Source: Sulfurovum sp. UBA4779 (GTDB lineage Bacteria > Campylobacterota > Campylobacteria > Campylobacterales > Sulfurovaceae). Taken from it: a stretch of DNA of 64,000 nucleotides. The stretch spans positions 131,073-195,072 of the forward strand of contig DHHF01000006.1 of the NCBI GenBank assembly GCA_002403155.1, written 5' to 3'. Below, piece by piece: positions 50,233 through 60,148 of this stretch. The position numbers were made by a program, and so were the translations under genes. Every line of letters starts with the position of its first letter. Position 1 is the stretch's first letter. The notes under the pieces are model-generated. The model worked only from the letters and a program-made list of their open reading frames with translations, was not told where the DNA came from and did no database searches.

Positions 50233-53200
50233 TTAATTTTTAGAAAAATGTATATTTTCCAAATCGATCATACCTGTACCCACAGGGATCAAACGGCCGA
50301 TAACGACATTTTCTTTAAGATCTTCCAGCGTATCGATTGTGCCCGCTATCGATGCAGTTGTCAATACTTTTGTCGTATCCTGGAATGATGCTGCAGAGAT
50401 GATACTATCTGCACCTACGGCAGATCTTGTAATACCGACAAGCATCGGTTCTGCAATCGCAGGCTCTCCGCCTAGGGCAACCACACTTTCATTCTCTTCT
50501 TGGAATTTTCTTTTGGAGACAATGTCACCTTCGATAAACTTGCTATCTCCGCTCTCGATGACTTTAACCTGTCTCATCATTTGCGATACGATAATTTCAA
50601 TATGCTTATCTGAAATATTTACCCCTTGTCTTCTATAGACCTGTTGTACTTCACTGACGATATAGTCATACAGTGCTTTTTCGCCTAGCGCTGCAAGAAT
50701 ATCATGGCTCGCAATGGTTCCGTCTGTCAATTTTTCACCCGCATGCACGAATTCGCCTGCATGCACTAAAACTACTTTGTTTTTATCGATAAACTGCTCG
50801 GTTTCTTGGCCGTTTTCGCCCGTGATAATCAGCCTGTCTTTTCCTCTCAGCGACTTGCCGAAACTGACAACGCCGTCAATTTGCGCAATAAGTGCAATAT
50901 CTTTCGGACGTCTTGCCTCAAAAAGTTCGGATACTCTAGGAAGACCCCCGGTAATATCTTTTGATTTTTGCGCCGCTTTTGGTGTTTTGGCCAAAACATC
51001 GGCGATACTCACCTCATCACCGTCTTTTACGAATAAAACCGTTTTCGGGTCTAGCTGATAACGCATAATTTCACCCGACTGGGTCGCAAGTATAATTGCA
51101 GGCTTATACGTCGTTGGAATATAATCGTTTAACTCAAGCCTAATATCGCCGGTTACTTCGTCAAATTGTTCGGCAACCGTAACTCCCGGAATAATATCCT
51201 CAAATTTAAGTGTACCGCTTTGCTCGGCAATAATAGGCTCAGAGTACGGATCCCATTCTGCTACAACCACCTGTGTAGCAATCTCAGGTGCGGAAAGTAT
51301 GTCGCCTTTGCTTACCAACGTATCGTTATCTACCTGAACAACAGAACCTCTTGAGATATAATGTCTTGCCGCTTCCCTGTCATTCTCATCGACAATCACG
51401 GCAAAAAGACCCTTCTTAACCACTTTGGTATCTTTTTTCAATTCGTTGTACTCTTCAAGATGATCTCCTTTAAGCAAAAAGAATTTTACTTTGCCTTTGG
51501 TTTCGGCAATAACCTCTTGCGTTGCAGGTGCCCCGTCTTCTACTTTCAGCTCGCTTGCAAATGGGATGCGGCTTGGAATACTCCACCCCTCTTTAATCAT
51601 ATCAACGATTGAATCGCCTTCTTCAACTTTATCTCCGTTTTCAAAAGGCAAAAAGAGTTTCCCTTCTACTTTGCCTGCTACCCCTGCCAATTCGTTTGAT
51701 TTGGCAACATCAGATTTTCGAAGATTGTATTTTACTTCTTTGATGTCGTTTTGTGCACCTTCGGGGCGAACCGAGACAATATATTCATCATGGGTTATGA
51801 CAATCGACACCGTTCCCGTAACAATGGCTTTAATTTTAGGCTCAACCAAAAGTACGCCCGCATTTCTTCTATTGGCGACAATCAAATTGCCTTCACGGTT
51901 ACGATAAACAGAAAGATTGTAATATCTTATAAATCCTTCTTTGCTTGCTACAACATGTCTCTCTTCTTTTCCTGCGGTTGCAGCACCACCGGTGTGGAAA
52001 GTACGAAGTGTAAGCTGAGTACCTGGCTCACCGATTGATTGCGCTGCAATTACCCCTACCGCCTCTCCGGCTTTTACTATTTTGTTATCTGCCATATTGA
52101 GGCCGTAGCATTTTGCACAAATCCCTTTAGGCGCTTTACACGAAGACGGAGCTCTTATCACTACAGATCTTACCCCGGCTTCTTGTACTTTTGTTGCCGT
52201 CTCTTCATCTATCATTGTTCCTTCGCTTACCAACACTTCATTGGTTATAGGATCAATAATATCTTCTGCAAGCACACGCCCGTAAATACGATCTGCAAGC
52301 GGCTCAATCATTTCGTTTCCTACCACGATATCTGAAACCTGAACTCCTTCATGCGTACCGCAATCAGCCATAGAGATTTTCACGTTTTGTGCTACATCGA
52401 TCAATTTTCTTGTCAAATACCCCGCGTTTGCCGTTTTAAGCGCCGTATCCGCAAGACCTTTTCTTGCACCATGCGTGGAAATAAAGTATTCAAGTACGTT
52501 CAATCCTTCACGGAAGTTTGAGGTAATAGGCGTTTCGATGATAGATCCGTCCGATTTTGCCATCAACCCCCTCATCCCTGAAAGCTGCCGGATCTGTGCT
52601 GCAGAACCTCTCGCCCCGGAATCGGCCATCATATGTACCGAGTTGAATCCGTCTTTATCCAGTTTGATAAGATTCATCAATTGTCCGGCAATATTGTTAT
52701 TTGCATCTGTCCAGATATCGATAATCTTATTGTAGCGCTCTTGGTCTGTTAAAAGGCCTGCTCCAAATTGTCTTTGGATCTCTTTTACTTCATTTTTTGC
52801 AGAAACGATCAACTCTTCTTTTATGCTGGGTATCTTGATGTCATCAACCGAAATAGAAACACCTACTTTTGTTGCATATTTGAAACCCATATCCTTAAGA
52901 CTGTCAAGGAAAGCTGCGGTTTGAGCTACGCCTCCCATTTTATAAATATAATCAACCAATGCGCCGATATCTTTTTTCTTCAAAACTTTGTTCCAGTATT
53001 TTTCCGGAACATAATCAGGGATGATGGATTTTAAAATCAATCTGCCTGCTGTTGATTTGGTAATCTTATCGTCTATCACTGTTCTTATACGGGCATTGAG
53101 GTCAAGCGAATTTTGCTCAAATGCAATTTCTACTTCTTCCACATTGGCAAAAAGCTTATTTTCGCCTTTTACATCGTTTTTTTCCAAAGTAAGATAATAA

Positions 53201-54774
53201 AGCCCCAAAATCATATCTTGAGACGGTACGGCAATAGCCTTCCCTGACGCCGGAAGCAAAATATTCATTGAAGCAAGCATCAATACCTTTGCTTCTGCGA
53301 TTGCCTCGTCTGAAAGCGGAACGTGTACTGCCATTTGGTCACCGTCGAAGTCAGCGTTAAAGGCCGAACAGACAAGCGGATGCAATTGGATCGCTTTGCC
53401 TTCGATCAGTCTTGGATGAAATGCCTGAATCGAGAGCTTATGAAGCGTCGGTGCACGGTTAAGCAATACAGGATAGTTTTCAACTACCTCTTCCAGACAC
53501 TCCCATACCTCATTTTCTTGCTTTTCAATCATTTTTTTGGCTTGTTTTAATGTCGTTGCATAGCCTTTCTCTTCAAGCTTGGCCATCAAATGTGGTTTAA
53601 AGAGTTCTATTGCCATCCCTTTTGGCAATCCGCACTGATCCATGCGCAAATCCGGCCCTACAACAATAACAGAACGCCCTGAGAAGTCAACCCTTTTACC
53701 CAAAAGGTTTTGTCTAAATCGCCCCTGCTTTCCTTTAATAACTTCCGAAAGTGATTTTAAAGGTCTTTTATTGGCTCCTTTGACTGCATTCCCTCGTCTT
53801 CCGTTGTCAAAAAGCGCATCCACGGCTTCTTGAAGCATACGTTTTTCGTTTCTTACGATAATCTCCGGTGCATCAAGCTCCACAAGTCTTTTAAGACGCT
53901 GGTTACGATTGATCACTCTTCTGTAAAGATCGTTTACGTCAGAAACTGCAAATTTTCCGCCATCAAGACTTACAAGCGGCCTTAGATCCGGCGGAAGAAC
54001 CGGCAGTTGCGTAAGCATCATCCATTCTGGCCTATTGCCTGAATGTAAAAATGCTTCAATCACTTTAAGGCGCTTAACAATCGTTTTTCTTTTTGCTTCG
54101 GATTTTGTCGCTTCTACCTCTTCTTTAAGCTGATTAAACATTTCCACCAAATCAAGTTCTGCCAGAAGCTCCTGGATAACCTCTCCGCCCATTCTTATAT
54201 CAAGCGCAGGTTCTCCGGCAAAGCGCTGCATAATTTGCTGATATTGCTCTTCGTTAAGTACGTCGTATTTCTGCAGCGGATTCAATCCTTCGCTGTCATA
54301 GCTTGCTTCTCCAGGAGTTTTGACGATATATGCTTCATAATACAATACCCGCTCAAGATCTTTCATCTTTACACCTAAAAGCGTACCGATTCTTGAAGGA
54401 AGAGAGGATACATACCAGATATGTGCTACCGGGGCAATAAGGTCAATATGGCCCATGCGTGTTCTTCTTACTTTAGAAGTAGTGACTTCGACACCGCACT
54501 TTTCACACACAACCCCTTTATAGCGCATTTTTTTATATTTGCCGCAAAGACACTCATAATCTCTAATCGGTCCGAAAATTTTTGCACAAAAAAGACCGTC
54601 ACGCTCAGGCTTAAGGGTTCTATAGTTAATCGTTTCGGGTTTTTTTACCTCACCATAACTCCAAGAGAGTATTTTTTCGGGACTGGCAACTCTTAACTGC
54701 AGAGCTTCTATATCCTGCGGTCTCTCTTCACTGTTAAGATCTATCGGTGTTAAATTCTCTAGTGCCTTACTCAT
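50233..54774 (-). CDS. rpoC: RNA polymerase beta' subunit
   Basis: 1513 residues. The N-terminal zinc site (CLCGKYKKMRYKGVVCEKCGV), the catalytic NADFDGDQMAVHVPLS with three magnesium aspartates, and the trigger-loop region GEPGTQLTLRTFHTGG are all present. The ATG at 54774 lies inside the last codons of rpoB (eight-base overlap). The GTG six bases upstream is a less likely start. It is separate from rpoB, unlike in Helicobacter and Wolinella. Confidence 0.97.
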   Translation of the reverse strand: MSKALENLTPIDLNSEERPQDIEALQLRVASPEKILSWSYGEVKKPETINYRTLKPERDGLFCAKIFGPIRDYECLCGKYKKMRYKGVVCEKCGVEVTTSKVRRTRMGHIDLIAPVAHIWYVSSLPSRIGTLLGVKMKDLERVLYYEAYIVKTPGEASYDSEGLNPLQKYDVLNEEQYQQIMQRFAGEPALDIRMGGEVIQELLAELDLVEMFNQLKEEVEATKSEAKRKTIVKRLKVIEAFLHSGNRPEWMMLTQLPVLPPDLRPLVSLDGGKFAVSDVNDLYRRVINRNQRLKRLVELDAPEIIVRNEKRMLQEAVDALFDNGRRGNAVKGANKRPLKSLSEVIKGKQGRFRQNLLGKRVDFSGRSVIVVGPDLRMDQCGLPKGMAIELFKPHLMAKLEEKGYATTLKQAKKMIEKQENEVWECLEEVVENYPVLLNRAPTLHKLSIQAFHPRLIEGKAIQLHPLVCSAFNADFDGDQMAVHVPLSDEAIAEAKVLMLASMNILLPASGKAIAVPSQDMILGLYYLTLEKNDVKGENKLFANVEEVEIAFEQNSLDLNARIRTVIDDKITKSTAGRLILKSIIPDYVPEKYWNKVLKKKDIGALVDYIYKMGGVAQTAAFLDSLKDMGFKYATKVGVSISVDDIKIPSIKEELIVSAKNEVKEIQRQFGAGLLTDQERYNKIIDIWTDANNNIAGQLMNLIKLDKDGFNSVHMMADSGARGSAAQIRQLSGMRGLMAKSDGSIIETPITSNFREGLNVLEYFISTHGARKGLADTALKTANAGYLTRKLIDVAQNVKISMADCGTHEGVQVSDIVVGNEMIEPLADRIYGRVLAEDIIDPITNEVLVSEGTMIDEETATKVQEAGVRSVVIRAPSSCKAPKGICAKCYGLNMADNKIVKAGEAVGVIAAQSIGEPGTQLTLRTFHTGGAATAGKEERHVVASKEGFIRYYNLSVYRNREGNLIVANRRNAGVLLVEPKIKAIVTGTVSIVITHDEYIVSVRPEGAQNDIKEVKYNLRKSDVAKSNELAGVAGKVEGKLFLPFENGDKVEEGDSIVDMIKEGWSIPSRIPFASELKVEDGAPATQEVIAETKGKVKFFLLKGDHLEEYNELKKDTKVVKKGLFAVIVDENDREAARHYISRGSVVQVDNDTLVSKGDILSAPEIATQVVVAEWDPYSEPIIAEQSGTLKFEDIIPGVTVAEQFDEVTGDIRLELNDYIPTTYKPAIILATQSGEIMRYQLDPKTVLFVKDGDEVSIADVLAKTPKAAQKSKDITGGLPRVSELFEARRPKDIALIAQIDGVVSFGKSLRGKDRLIITGENGQETEQFIDKNKVVLVHAGEFVHAGEKLTDGTIASHDILAALGEKALYDYIVSEVQQVYRRQGVNISDKHIEIIVSQMMRQVKVIESGDSKFIEGDIVSKRKFQEENESVVALGGEPAIAEPMLVGITRSAVGADSIISAASFQDTTKVLTTASIAGTIDTLEDLKENVVIGRLIPVGTGMIDLENIHFSKN

Positions 54775-57700
54775 CTTCACTCTCCACTACTTTTTTCTTT
54801 TCATATAACTCTGTATCCAAGCCTAATGCTTGAAGTTCTTTTGTCAATACAAACAATGTTTCAGGAACTCCGGATTCTGGCACGGATTCTCCCTTGGTAA
54901 GCGCTCTATAGGCTTTTGCTCTGCCCTCTACGTCATCTGATTTAATGGTCAGCATTTCTTTGAGGACATGTGATGCCCCATATGCTTCAAGAGCCCATAC
55001 CTCCATCTCTCCGAATCTTTGTCCTCCGAAGAGTGCTTTACCACCGACCGGCTGCTGGGTTACAAGCGAATATGGTCCGGTTGAACGGGCATGCATTTTC
55101 TCATCAACCAAATGATGAAGTTTAAGCATATACATATATCCCACATTGACTCTTTCGATCATCTGATCACCTGTTTTACCGTCAAACAGTACTGTTTTCC
55201 CGTCTTCAGCAATTTTTGCCAATGCAAAAAGCTTCTCAAACTCTTGCTGATTGGCGCCTTCAAATACCGGTACTGCAAACTTAACACCTTTTGACCAATC
55301 TTGAGCATATTTCATCAATTGTTCCTCATCCATTGCCTCCAAAACCTTTTTGGCATCGATAAGCTTGGACACATTTGCAATCTCGATCATTTTGGCTCTA
55401 AGCTCTTGAATGAAAATTTGCTGTTTTGTGTCAAAAATTTCCTGAATTTGTTCACCCAATTTTTTACCCACCAATCCTAAATGCACTTCTAGGATCTGTC
55501 CGATATTCATACGCGAAGGCACCCCTAAAGGATTTAAAATCATATCAACCGGCCTTCCGTCCTCCATATATGGCATATCTATTTCAGGAACAATATTTGA
55601 TACAATACCCTTATTCCCGTGTCGTCCTGCCATTTTATCTCCGACTTTAAGCTTTCTTTTGGTGGCAATATAAATCTTGACCAACTTCGTAACACCGCTC
55701 GGAAGAATATCATCTTTTTCAAGAACGTTTAATTTTTCTTCATGTTCGGTTTTAAGTCTTTTTTTCTGTTTTAAAAAGTAATTTTTCAATGCTTCATATT
55801 CATTTTGCACTTCATCTTTATAGGATTGAACCACTCCCCTGAGGGCAAATCTGTTGATCTCTTTGATTGTCTCTTCCGGAATTTTTGAACCTGCCTTATA
55901 CTCTGTCTCGCCTACAGTCACATCTTTTACAAGCTCTTCGCCGGCAAGATATTTTGAAATACGCAATATCTCTTCCCTGTCTATCATAAGAAGCTGATCA
56001 TGATGGTCAGAGTCAAGCATTGCTTTTTCTTTTTCATATGCTTGGATGGCACGCACATCTTTTTCATATCCTTTTTTCGTAAAGACTTTGATATCTACGA
56101 CTACTCCCTCCATAGAAGCAGGACAATAGAGTGATTTATTCACAACATGCCCTGCTTTTTCGCCAAAAATAGCTCTCAAAAGCCTCTCTTCGGGTGTCGG
56201 CTTGATCTCACCTTTCGGGCTTACTTTGCCCACAAGAATCATGCCCGGTTTCACATAAGTTCCTATCTTGACGATACCGCTTTCATCAAGATGAAGCAAT
56301 TCATCCTCTCTGATATTGGGGATATCGCGTGTAATCTCTTCTGTACCGTGTTTTAACTCTCTGGCCTCTACCTCTTTTTCATAAATATGTACAGAGGTAA
56401 AGGCATCTTCGCGGATAAGCCTCTCAGAAACGATAATCGCATCTTCGTAATTGTATCCGTTCCATGGCATAAATGCTACAAGAATATTTTTACCGATAGC
56501 CAGCTCGCCCTGTTCCATATTCGCGCCATCGGCAATAATTTGATTTGCATCAACCTTGTCTCCCGTCTTAACGATAGGCCTTTGGGTAAATGTTGTGTTT
56601 TGGTTGGTTCTCATATTTTTTTCAAGAGGATAATGGTCTATAAATACACCGCTCTCATCCTCTCCCATAATATAAATATTTTTACCGTCTACTTTTTCTA
56701 CTATCCCCGCGCGTCTTGCCTTTACACACTCCCATGCATCGCGGCTGATAATCGCTTCCATACCTGTGCCCACCATCGGCGCTTCTGTTTTAAGCAAAGG
56801 AACGGCTTGACGCTGCATGTTTGATCCCATAAGGGCACGGTTTGCATCGTCATGTTCCAAAAACGGGATCAATGCCGCCGCCGAGCCGGAGATCATCAAC
56901 GGAGAAACGTCTATCAAATCCACTCTGGATGAATCATTCAACTCAATGTTTCCGTTCAGTCTTGTTTCAATCAATTCTTCGACGATATGCCCATTTTCAT
57001 CCACTTTTGTCGAAGCAGGCGCGATACACTTGTCTTCTTCCTGTGTTGCGGTGATATAAATAATTTCATCCGTGACCTGTCTGTTTTTTACCACTTTGTA
57101 CGGCGCTTCTATGAAGCCGTGTTCATTTACTTTTGCATAGGTTGCCAACGTATTGATAAGGCCGATATTCTGCCCTTCGGGTGTCTCTATCGGACAGATA
57201 CGCCCGTAATGCGTCGGGTGAACATCCCTCACTTCAAATCCTGCTCTTTCCTTAACCAAGCCGCCTTCCCCAAGTGCAGAAAGCCTTCTTTTATGCGTTA
57301 CTTCCGAGAGCGGATTGGTTTGATCCATATATTGTGAAAGCTGGCCGCTTGAGAAAAATTCCAAAATCGTATTGGTAATCATTTTTGAATTGACAAGATC
57401 ATGAGGCATCAATTCATCCAATGAGCCTGAGATGGTAGTCATTTTGTCTTTAATGGCTTTTTGCATCTTTACAAGCCCGCTATGCAGCTCATTGCCCAAA
57501 AGTTCGCCGATTGCTCTAATCCTTCTGTTCCCCAAATGATCTCTATCGTCGATATGCCCTTGGCCGTTTTTTACTTTAATGAGATATTTCACCGTATGGA
57601 TAAGATCTTCTGCTGTCAAAACAGTGATATACTCAGGCGTATCAAGCCCTAATTTATGATTCATTTTCATACGGCCGACTTCAGTAAGATCATATCTTTC

Positions 57701-58927
57701 AGGATCAAAGAAAAGCTGATGCAAAAATGCTTTCGCTGCTTCAGGCGTAACCGGTTCTCCGGGTCTCATCACCTTATAAATACGAATCGCCGCAAGCACA
57801 TTTTCGTCATCAATGTTTTCCGTTTGTTTCAAAAGTCTCAAACTTTCATTGTCTGCAATAAATGCATTAATAATCGAAGCATCTGTACCTTCTGCAAGAT
57901 CGTTTACAATATGAATCTTCTCAATGCCTTGATCAATCATCTTTTTAAGTTTCCCCTCATCCAAAGGAGTCACGACGTCATAAAGTACTTCCCCGCTCTC
58001 TTGGTCTATCACCGGCGTCGCAAGATGTCTCTCCATTAACAGTTCAAGCGGATATTCAATCCACTGCAAACCATCCTCTATAAGTTTTTGTGATTTTTTT
58101 CTGGTGAGTCTTTTTCCTGCATTGACAATAATATTTCCGTTAATGTCTTTAATGTCATATTCAGCTCTTCCTTCAAAATCTTCCGCATCAAATTTGACAA
58201 GGAAACGATTGTCTTTGATGATGATCTCTTTTGTCGGATAAAAAAGTTTGATAATATCCTCTTTTGAGTAATCAAGCGCTCTAAAGAGTATCGTTACCGG
58301 AATTTTTCTTCTTTTATTGATTCTGGCATAAAGGATATCTTTGGCATCATATTCAAAATAAAGCCATGAACCGCGGTCAGGAATAATCTGTGCAGAATAA
58401 AGCAGTTTATGTATTGCCGTACCCGCACCCTCTTCTTCTTTAAAAATAACGCCCGGAGAACGGTGCAGCTGATTGACGATAACCCTTTCAACGCCATTTA
58501 CGATAAATGACGTACGGTCCGTCATCAATGGAATATCACGAACAAAAACCGCTTGCTCTTTAATCTCTTTGGGATCAAGTTTTTCTCCGGTTTTTTCATC
58601 TCTGTTCCAAATCGTCAATGCGATATTCATTTTCAGTGAAACAGAGTAGGTCAACCCTCTCTCCATACATTCACGTACGGTATATCTCGGTTTAATGATT
58701 TCTGAATTTTTATAGGTCAGTGTCAATCTGTTTTGCTGATCATGAATAGGAAAAGAGGCTCTAAATACTTTTTCTAAAGTAGAATTCTTTCTATCTTTTT
58801 CTCCGAGCATCAAAAAATCTTCATAGCTTTTTTGCTGCAATTGAAGCAGATTTGGAATTTCAATTTTTCTTGGAGTTTTTGAAAAATCGACGCGAAGTCT
58901 GTTACCAGAATGTAAAGAATTTAACAT
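54767..58927 (-). CDS. rpoB: RNA polymerase beta subunit
   Basis: 1386 residues. Recognisable parts include the rifampicin region (SQYMDQTNPLSEVTHKRRLSALG), GNKGIVSN and the C-terminal GGQRFGEMEVWALEAYGA. The spacing from rplL (171 bases) holds a strong hairpin. The 3' end overlaps rpoC, so the two are translationally coupled. The rifampicin-contact residues visible here look like the sensitive type. Confidence 0.97.
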   Translation of the reverse strand: MLNSLHSGNRLRVDFSKTPRKIEIPNLLQLQQKSYEDFLMLGEKDRKNSTLEKVFRASFPIHDQQNRLTLTYKNSEIIKPRYTVRECMERGLTYSVSLKMNIALTIWNRDEKTGEKLDPKEIKEQAVFVRDIPLMTDRTSFIVNGVERVIVNQLHRSPGVIFKEEEGAGTAIHKLLYSAQIIPDRGSWLYFEYDAKDILYARINKRRKIPVTILFRALDYSKEDIIKLFYPTKEIIIKDNRFLVKFDAEDFEGRAEYDIKDINGNIIVNAGKRLTRKKSQKLIEDGLQWIEYPLELLMERHLATPVIDQESGEVLYDVVTPLDEGKLKKMIDQGIEKIHIVNDLAEGTDASIINAFIADNESLRLLKQTENIDDENVLAAIRIYKVMRPGEPVTPEAAKAFLHQLFFDPERYDLTEVGRMKMNHKLGLDTPEYITVLTAEDLIHTVKYLIKVKNGQGHIDDRDHLGNRRIRAIGELLGNELHSGLVKMQKAIKDKMTTISGSLDELMPHDLVNSKMITNTILEFFSSGQLSQYMDQTNPLSEVTHKRRLSALGEGGLVKERAGFEVRDVHPTHYGRICPIETPEGQNIGLINTLATYAKVNEHGFIEAPYKVVKNRQVTDEIIYITATQEEDKCIAPASTKVDENGHIVEELIETRLNGNIELNDSSRVDLIDVSPLMISGSAAALIPFLEHDDANRALMGSNMQRQAVPLLKTEAPMVGTGMEAIISRDAWECVKARRAGIVEKVDGKNIYIMGEDESGVFIDHYPLEKNMRTNQNTTFTQRPIVKTGDKVDANQIIADGANMEQGELAIGKNILVAFMPWNGYNYEDAIIVSERLIREDAFTSVHIYEKEVEARELKHGTEEITRDIPNIREDELLHLDESGIVKIGTYVKPGMILVGKVSPKGEIKPTPEERLLRAIFGEKAGHVVNKSLYCPASMEGVVVDIKVFTKKGYEKDVRAIQAYEKEKAMLDSDHHDQLLMIDREEILRISKYLAGEELVKDVTVGETEYKAGSKIPEETIKEINRFALRGVVQSYKDEVQNEYEALKNYFLKQKKRLKTEHEEKLNVLEKDDILPSGVTKLVKIYIATKRKLKVGDKMAGRHGNKGIVSNIVPEIDMPYMEDGRPVDMILNPLGVPSRMNIGQILEVHLGLVGKKLGEQIQEIFDTKQQIFIQELRAKMIEIANVSKLIDAKKVLEAMDEEQLMKYAQDWSKGVKFAVPVFEGANQQEFEKLFALAKIAEDGKTVLFDGKTGDQMIERVNVGYMYMLKLHHLVDEKMHARSTGPYSLVTQQPVGGKALFGGQRFGEMEVWALEAYGASHVLKEMLTIKSDDVEGRAKAYRALTKGESVPESGVPETLFVLTKELQALGLDTELYEKKKVVESEDE

Positions 58928-59058
58928 AGGCTAGCCTTGTTTTGGTTTTGATTTTTTGTAGTTTGTTTAATGTATATGTATGGACATACAAAAAAACTAT
59001 TAGCATGAGGGTATGAAATGTCTCCGAATAGTTTATCACTATATCCGCCAGAGGGTTT

Positions 59059-59090
59059 CAGCTGCATTGATTTGGCAATCAATACAGCTG
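59059..59090 (-). promoter_or_regulatory. 14-bp hairpin between rplL and rpoB
   Basis: In the minus-strand RNA, CAGCUGUAUUGAUU and AAUCAAUGCAGCUG pair fully around a GCCA loop, with one G-U pair. On the plus strand that pair would be a C-A mismatch, so the structure fits the transcribed strand. It lies nine bases after the rplL stop. E. coli has an attenuator and an RNase III site in this spacer. No U-run follows here. Confidence 0.6.
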
Positions 59091-59098
59091 AATAGATC

Positions 59099-59470
59099 TT
59101 ATTTAAGTTCGCAAACAGCGCCGGCTTCTTCAAGCTCTTTTTTGATTTTTTCAGCTTCGTCTTTGCTGATACCTTCTTTAAGAGTAGTAGGTGTGTTTTC
59201 AGTTGCATCTTTCGCTTCTTTAAGCCCAAGACCGGTAACCGCTCTTACTACTTTAATAACGTTGATTTTTTTAGCACCAGCATCTTTAAGAATTACATCA
59301 AATTCAGTTTTTTCTTCTACTGCTTCTACTGCTACTGCACCTGCACTTGCTACAACAGTTGCTTGTGCAGATACACCAAATTTTTCTTCAAATTCTTTTA
59401 CAAGCTCAGAAAGCTCAAGAACTGACATGTTTGAGATAAATTCAATTACATCTTCTTTTGTGATTGCCAT
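59099..59470 (-). CDS. rplL: 50S ribosomal protein L7/L12
   Basis: 123 residues, acidic and alanine-rich. Multimeric stalk protein that recruits translation GTPases. The N-terminal dimer helix (MAITKEDVIEFISNMSV) and C-terminal EKTEFDVILKDAGAKKINVIK with GLGLKEAKD are standard. It follows rplJ by 62 bases. Confidence 0.97.
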   Translation of the reverse strand: MAITKEDVIEFISNMSVLELSELVKEFEEKFGVSAQATVVASAGAVAVEAVEEKTEFDVILKDAGAKKINVIKVVRAVTGLGLKEAKDATENTPTTLKEGISKDEAEKIKKELEEAGAVCELK

Positions 59471-59532
59471 CGTTATACCTTTACTATTTTTTTTAGTTTA
59501 AAATTCTAAAAGAGCCTTAGGCCCTCACCACA

Positions 59533-60018
59533 TTAAGCTTCTTCCGCTTTTTTTGCTGCCAACGCCTGAAGCCCGATTGCAATGCTTCTTGCCGGACCGT
59601 TCCAAACATTAAGCAACATACCAAGAAGTTCATCTCTTGAAGGAAGTTTAGCCATGGCATTAATGGTGCTTAGACTTGCTACCTCTCCGGCAATTAACCC
59701 GGTTTTGATCATGAACTTATCTTTGAACTCTGTGGCTGCTTTATCCGCAATCTTACATGGTGTGATTTGTTCTTCACCCCAGATTACAAGGTTGGTGTCT
59801 TTAAAATCAATTGCTTCACAGCCTGCATTTTTCAATGCAATCGCAGCAAGTTTGTTTTTAACGACCTTGACTTTCAAGTCTTCATTTCTTGCAAAATTTC
59901 TGACTGTTTCAAGATCTTTAACACCCAAACCTTTATAATCACATACAACGATTGCGCCAGCATTTTTAAACTCGGCTGTCATTTGTGCAACCAACTGCTC
60001 TTTTTCGGTTCTTGTCAT
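59533..60018 (-). CDS. rplJ: 50S ribosomal protein L10
   Basis: 161 residues. Stalk base protein that binds 23S rRNA and the L7/L12 dimers. The N-terminal TRTEKEQLVAQMTAEFKNAG and VVCDYKGLGVKDLETVR are typical. A 130-base structured leader precedes it, the usual place for L10-L12 feedback control. AAAGGAGAAG gives the Shine-Dalgarno. Confidence 0.96.
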   Translation of the reverse strand: MTRTEKEQLVAQMTAEFKNAGAIVVCDYKGLGVKDLETVRNFARNEDLKVKVVKNKLAAIALKNAGCEAIDFKDTNLVIWGEEQITPCKIADKAATEFKDKFMIKTGLIAGEVASLSTINAMAKLPSRDELLGMLLNVWNGPARSIAIGLQALAAKKAEEA

Positions 60019-60036
60019 CTCTTCTCCTTTCGACCT

Positions 60037-60087
60037 CTAATAGGGTGTTGTAAACAACCCGTCTATCTTTTCAGATAGACCTATTAA
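60037..60087 (-). promoter_or_regulatory. structured rplJ leader (probable L10-L12 autoregulatory RNA)
   Basis: On the minus strand TAATAGG (5' side) pairs with CCTATTA, closing a junction with two hairpins: GTCTATCT-GAAA-AGATAGAC (8 bp, GNRA-type loop) and a GGGTTGT/ACAAC-A-CC stem. It ends about 19 bases before the rplJ ATG. Many bacteria control rplJL through an L10-binding leader in this place. The match to that family is by position and general form only. Confidence 0.6.
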
Positions 60088-60148
60088 GCTTTCGCCCCTA
60101 TTTTCTTCAGCCCAAGATAAATATAGTGAAAATCACTCAAGGATTAAA

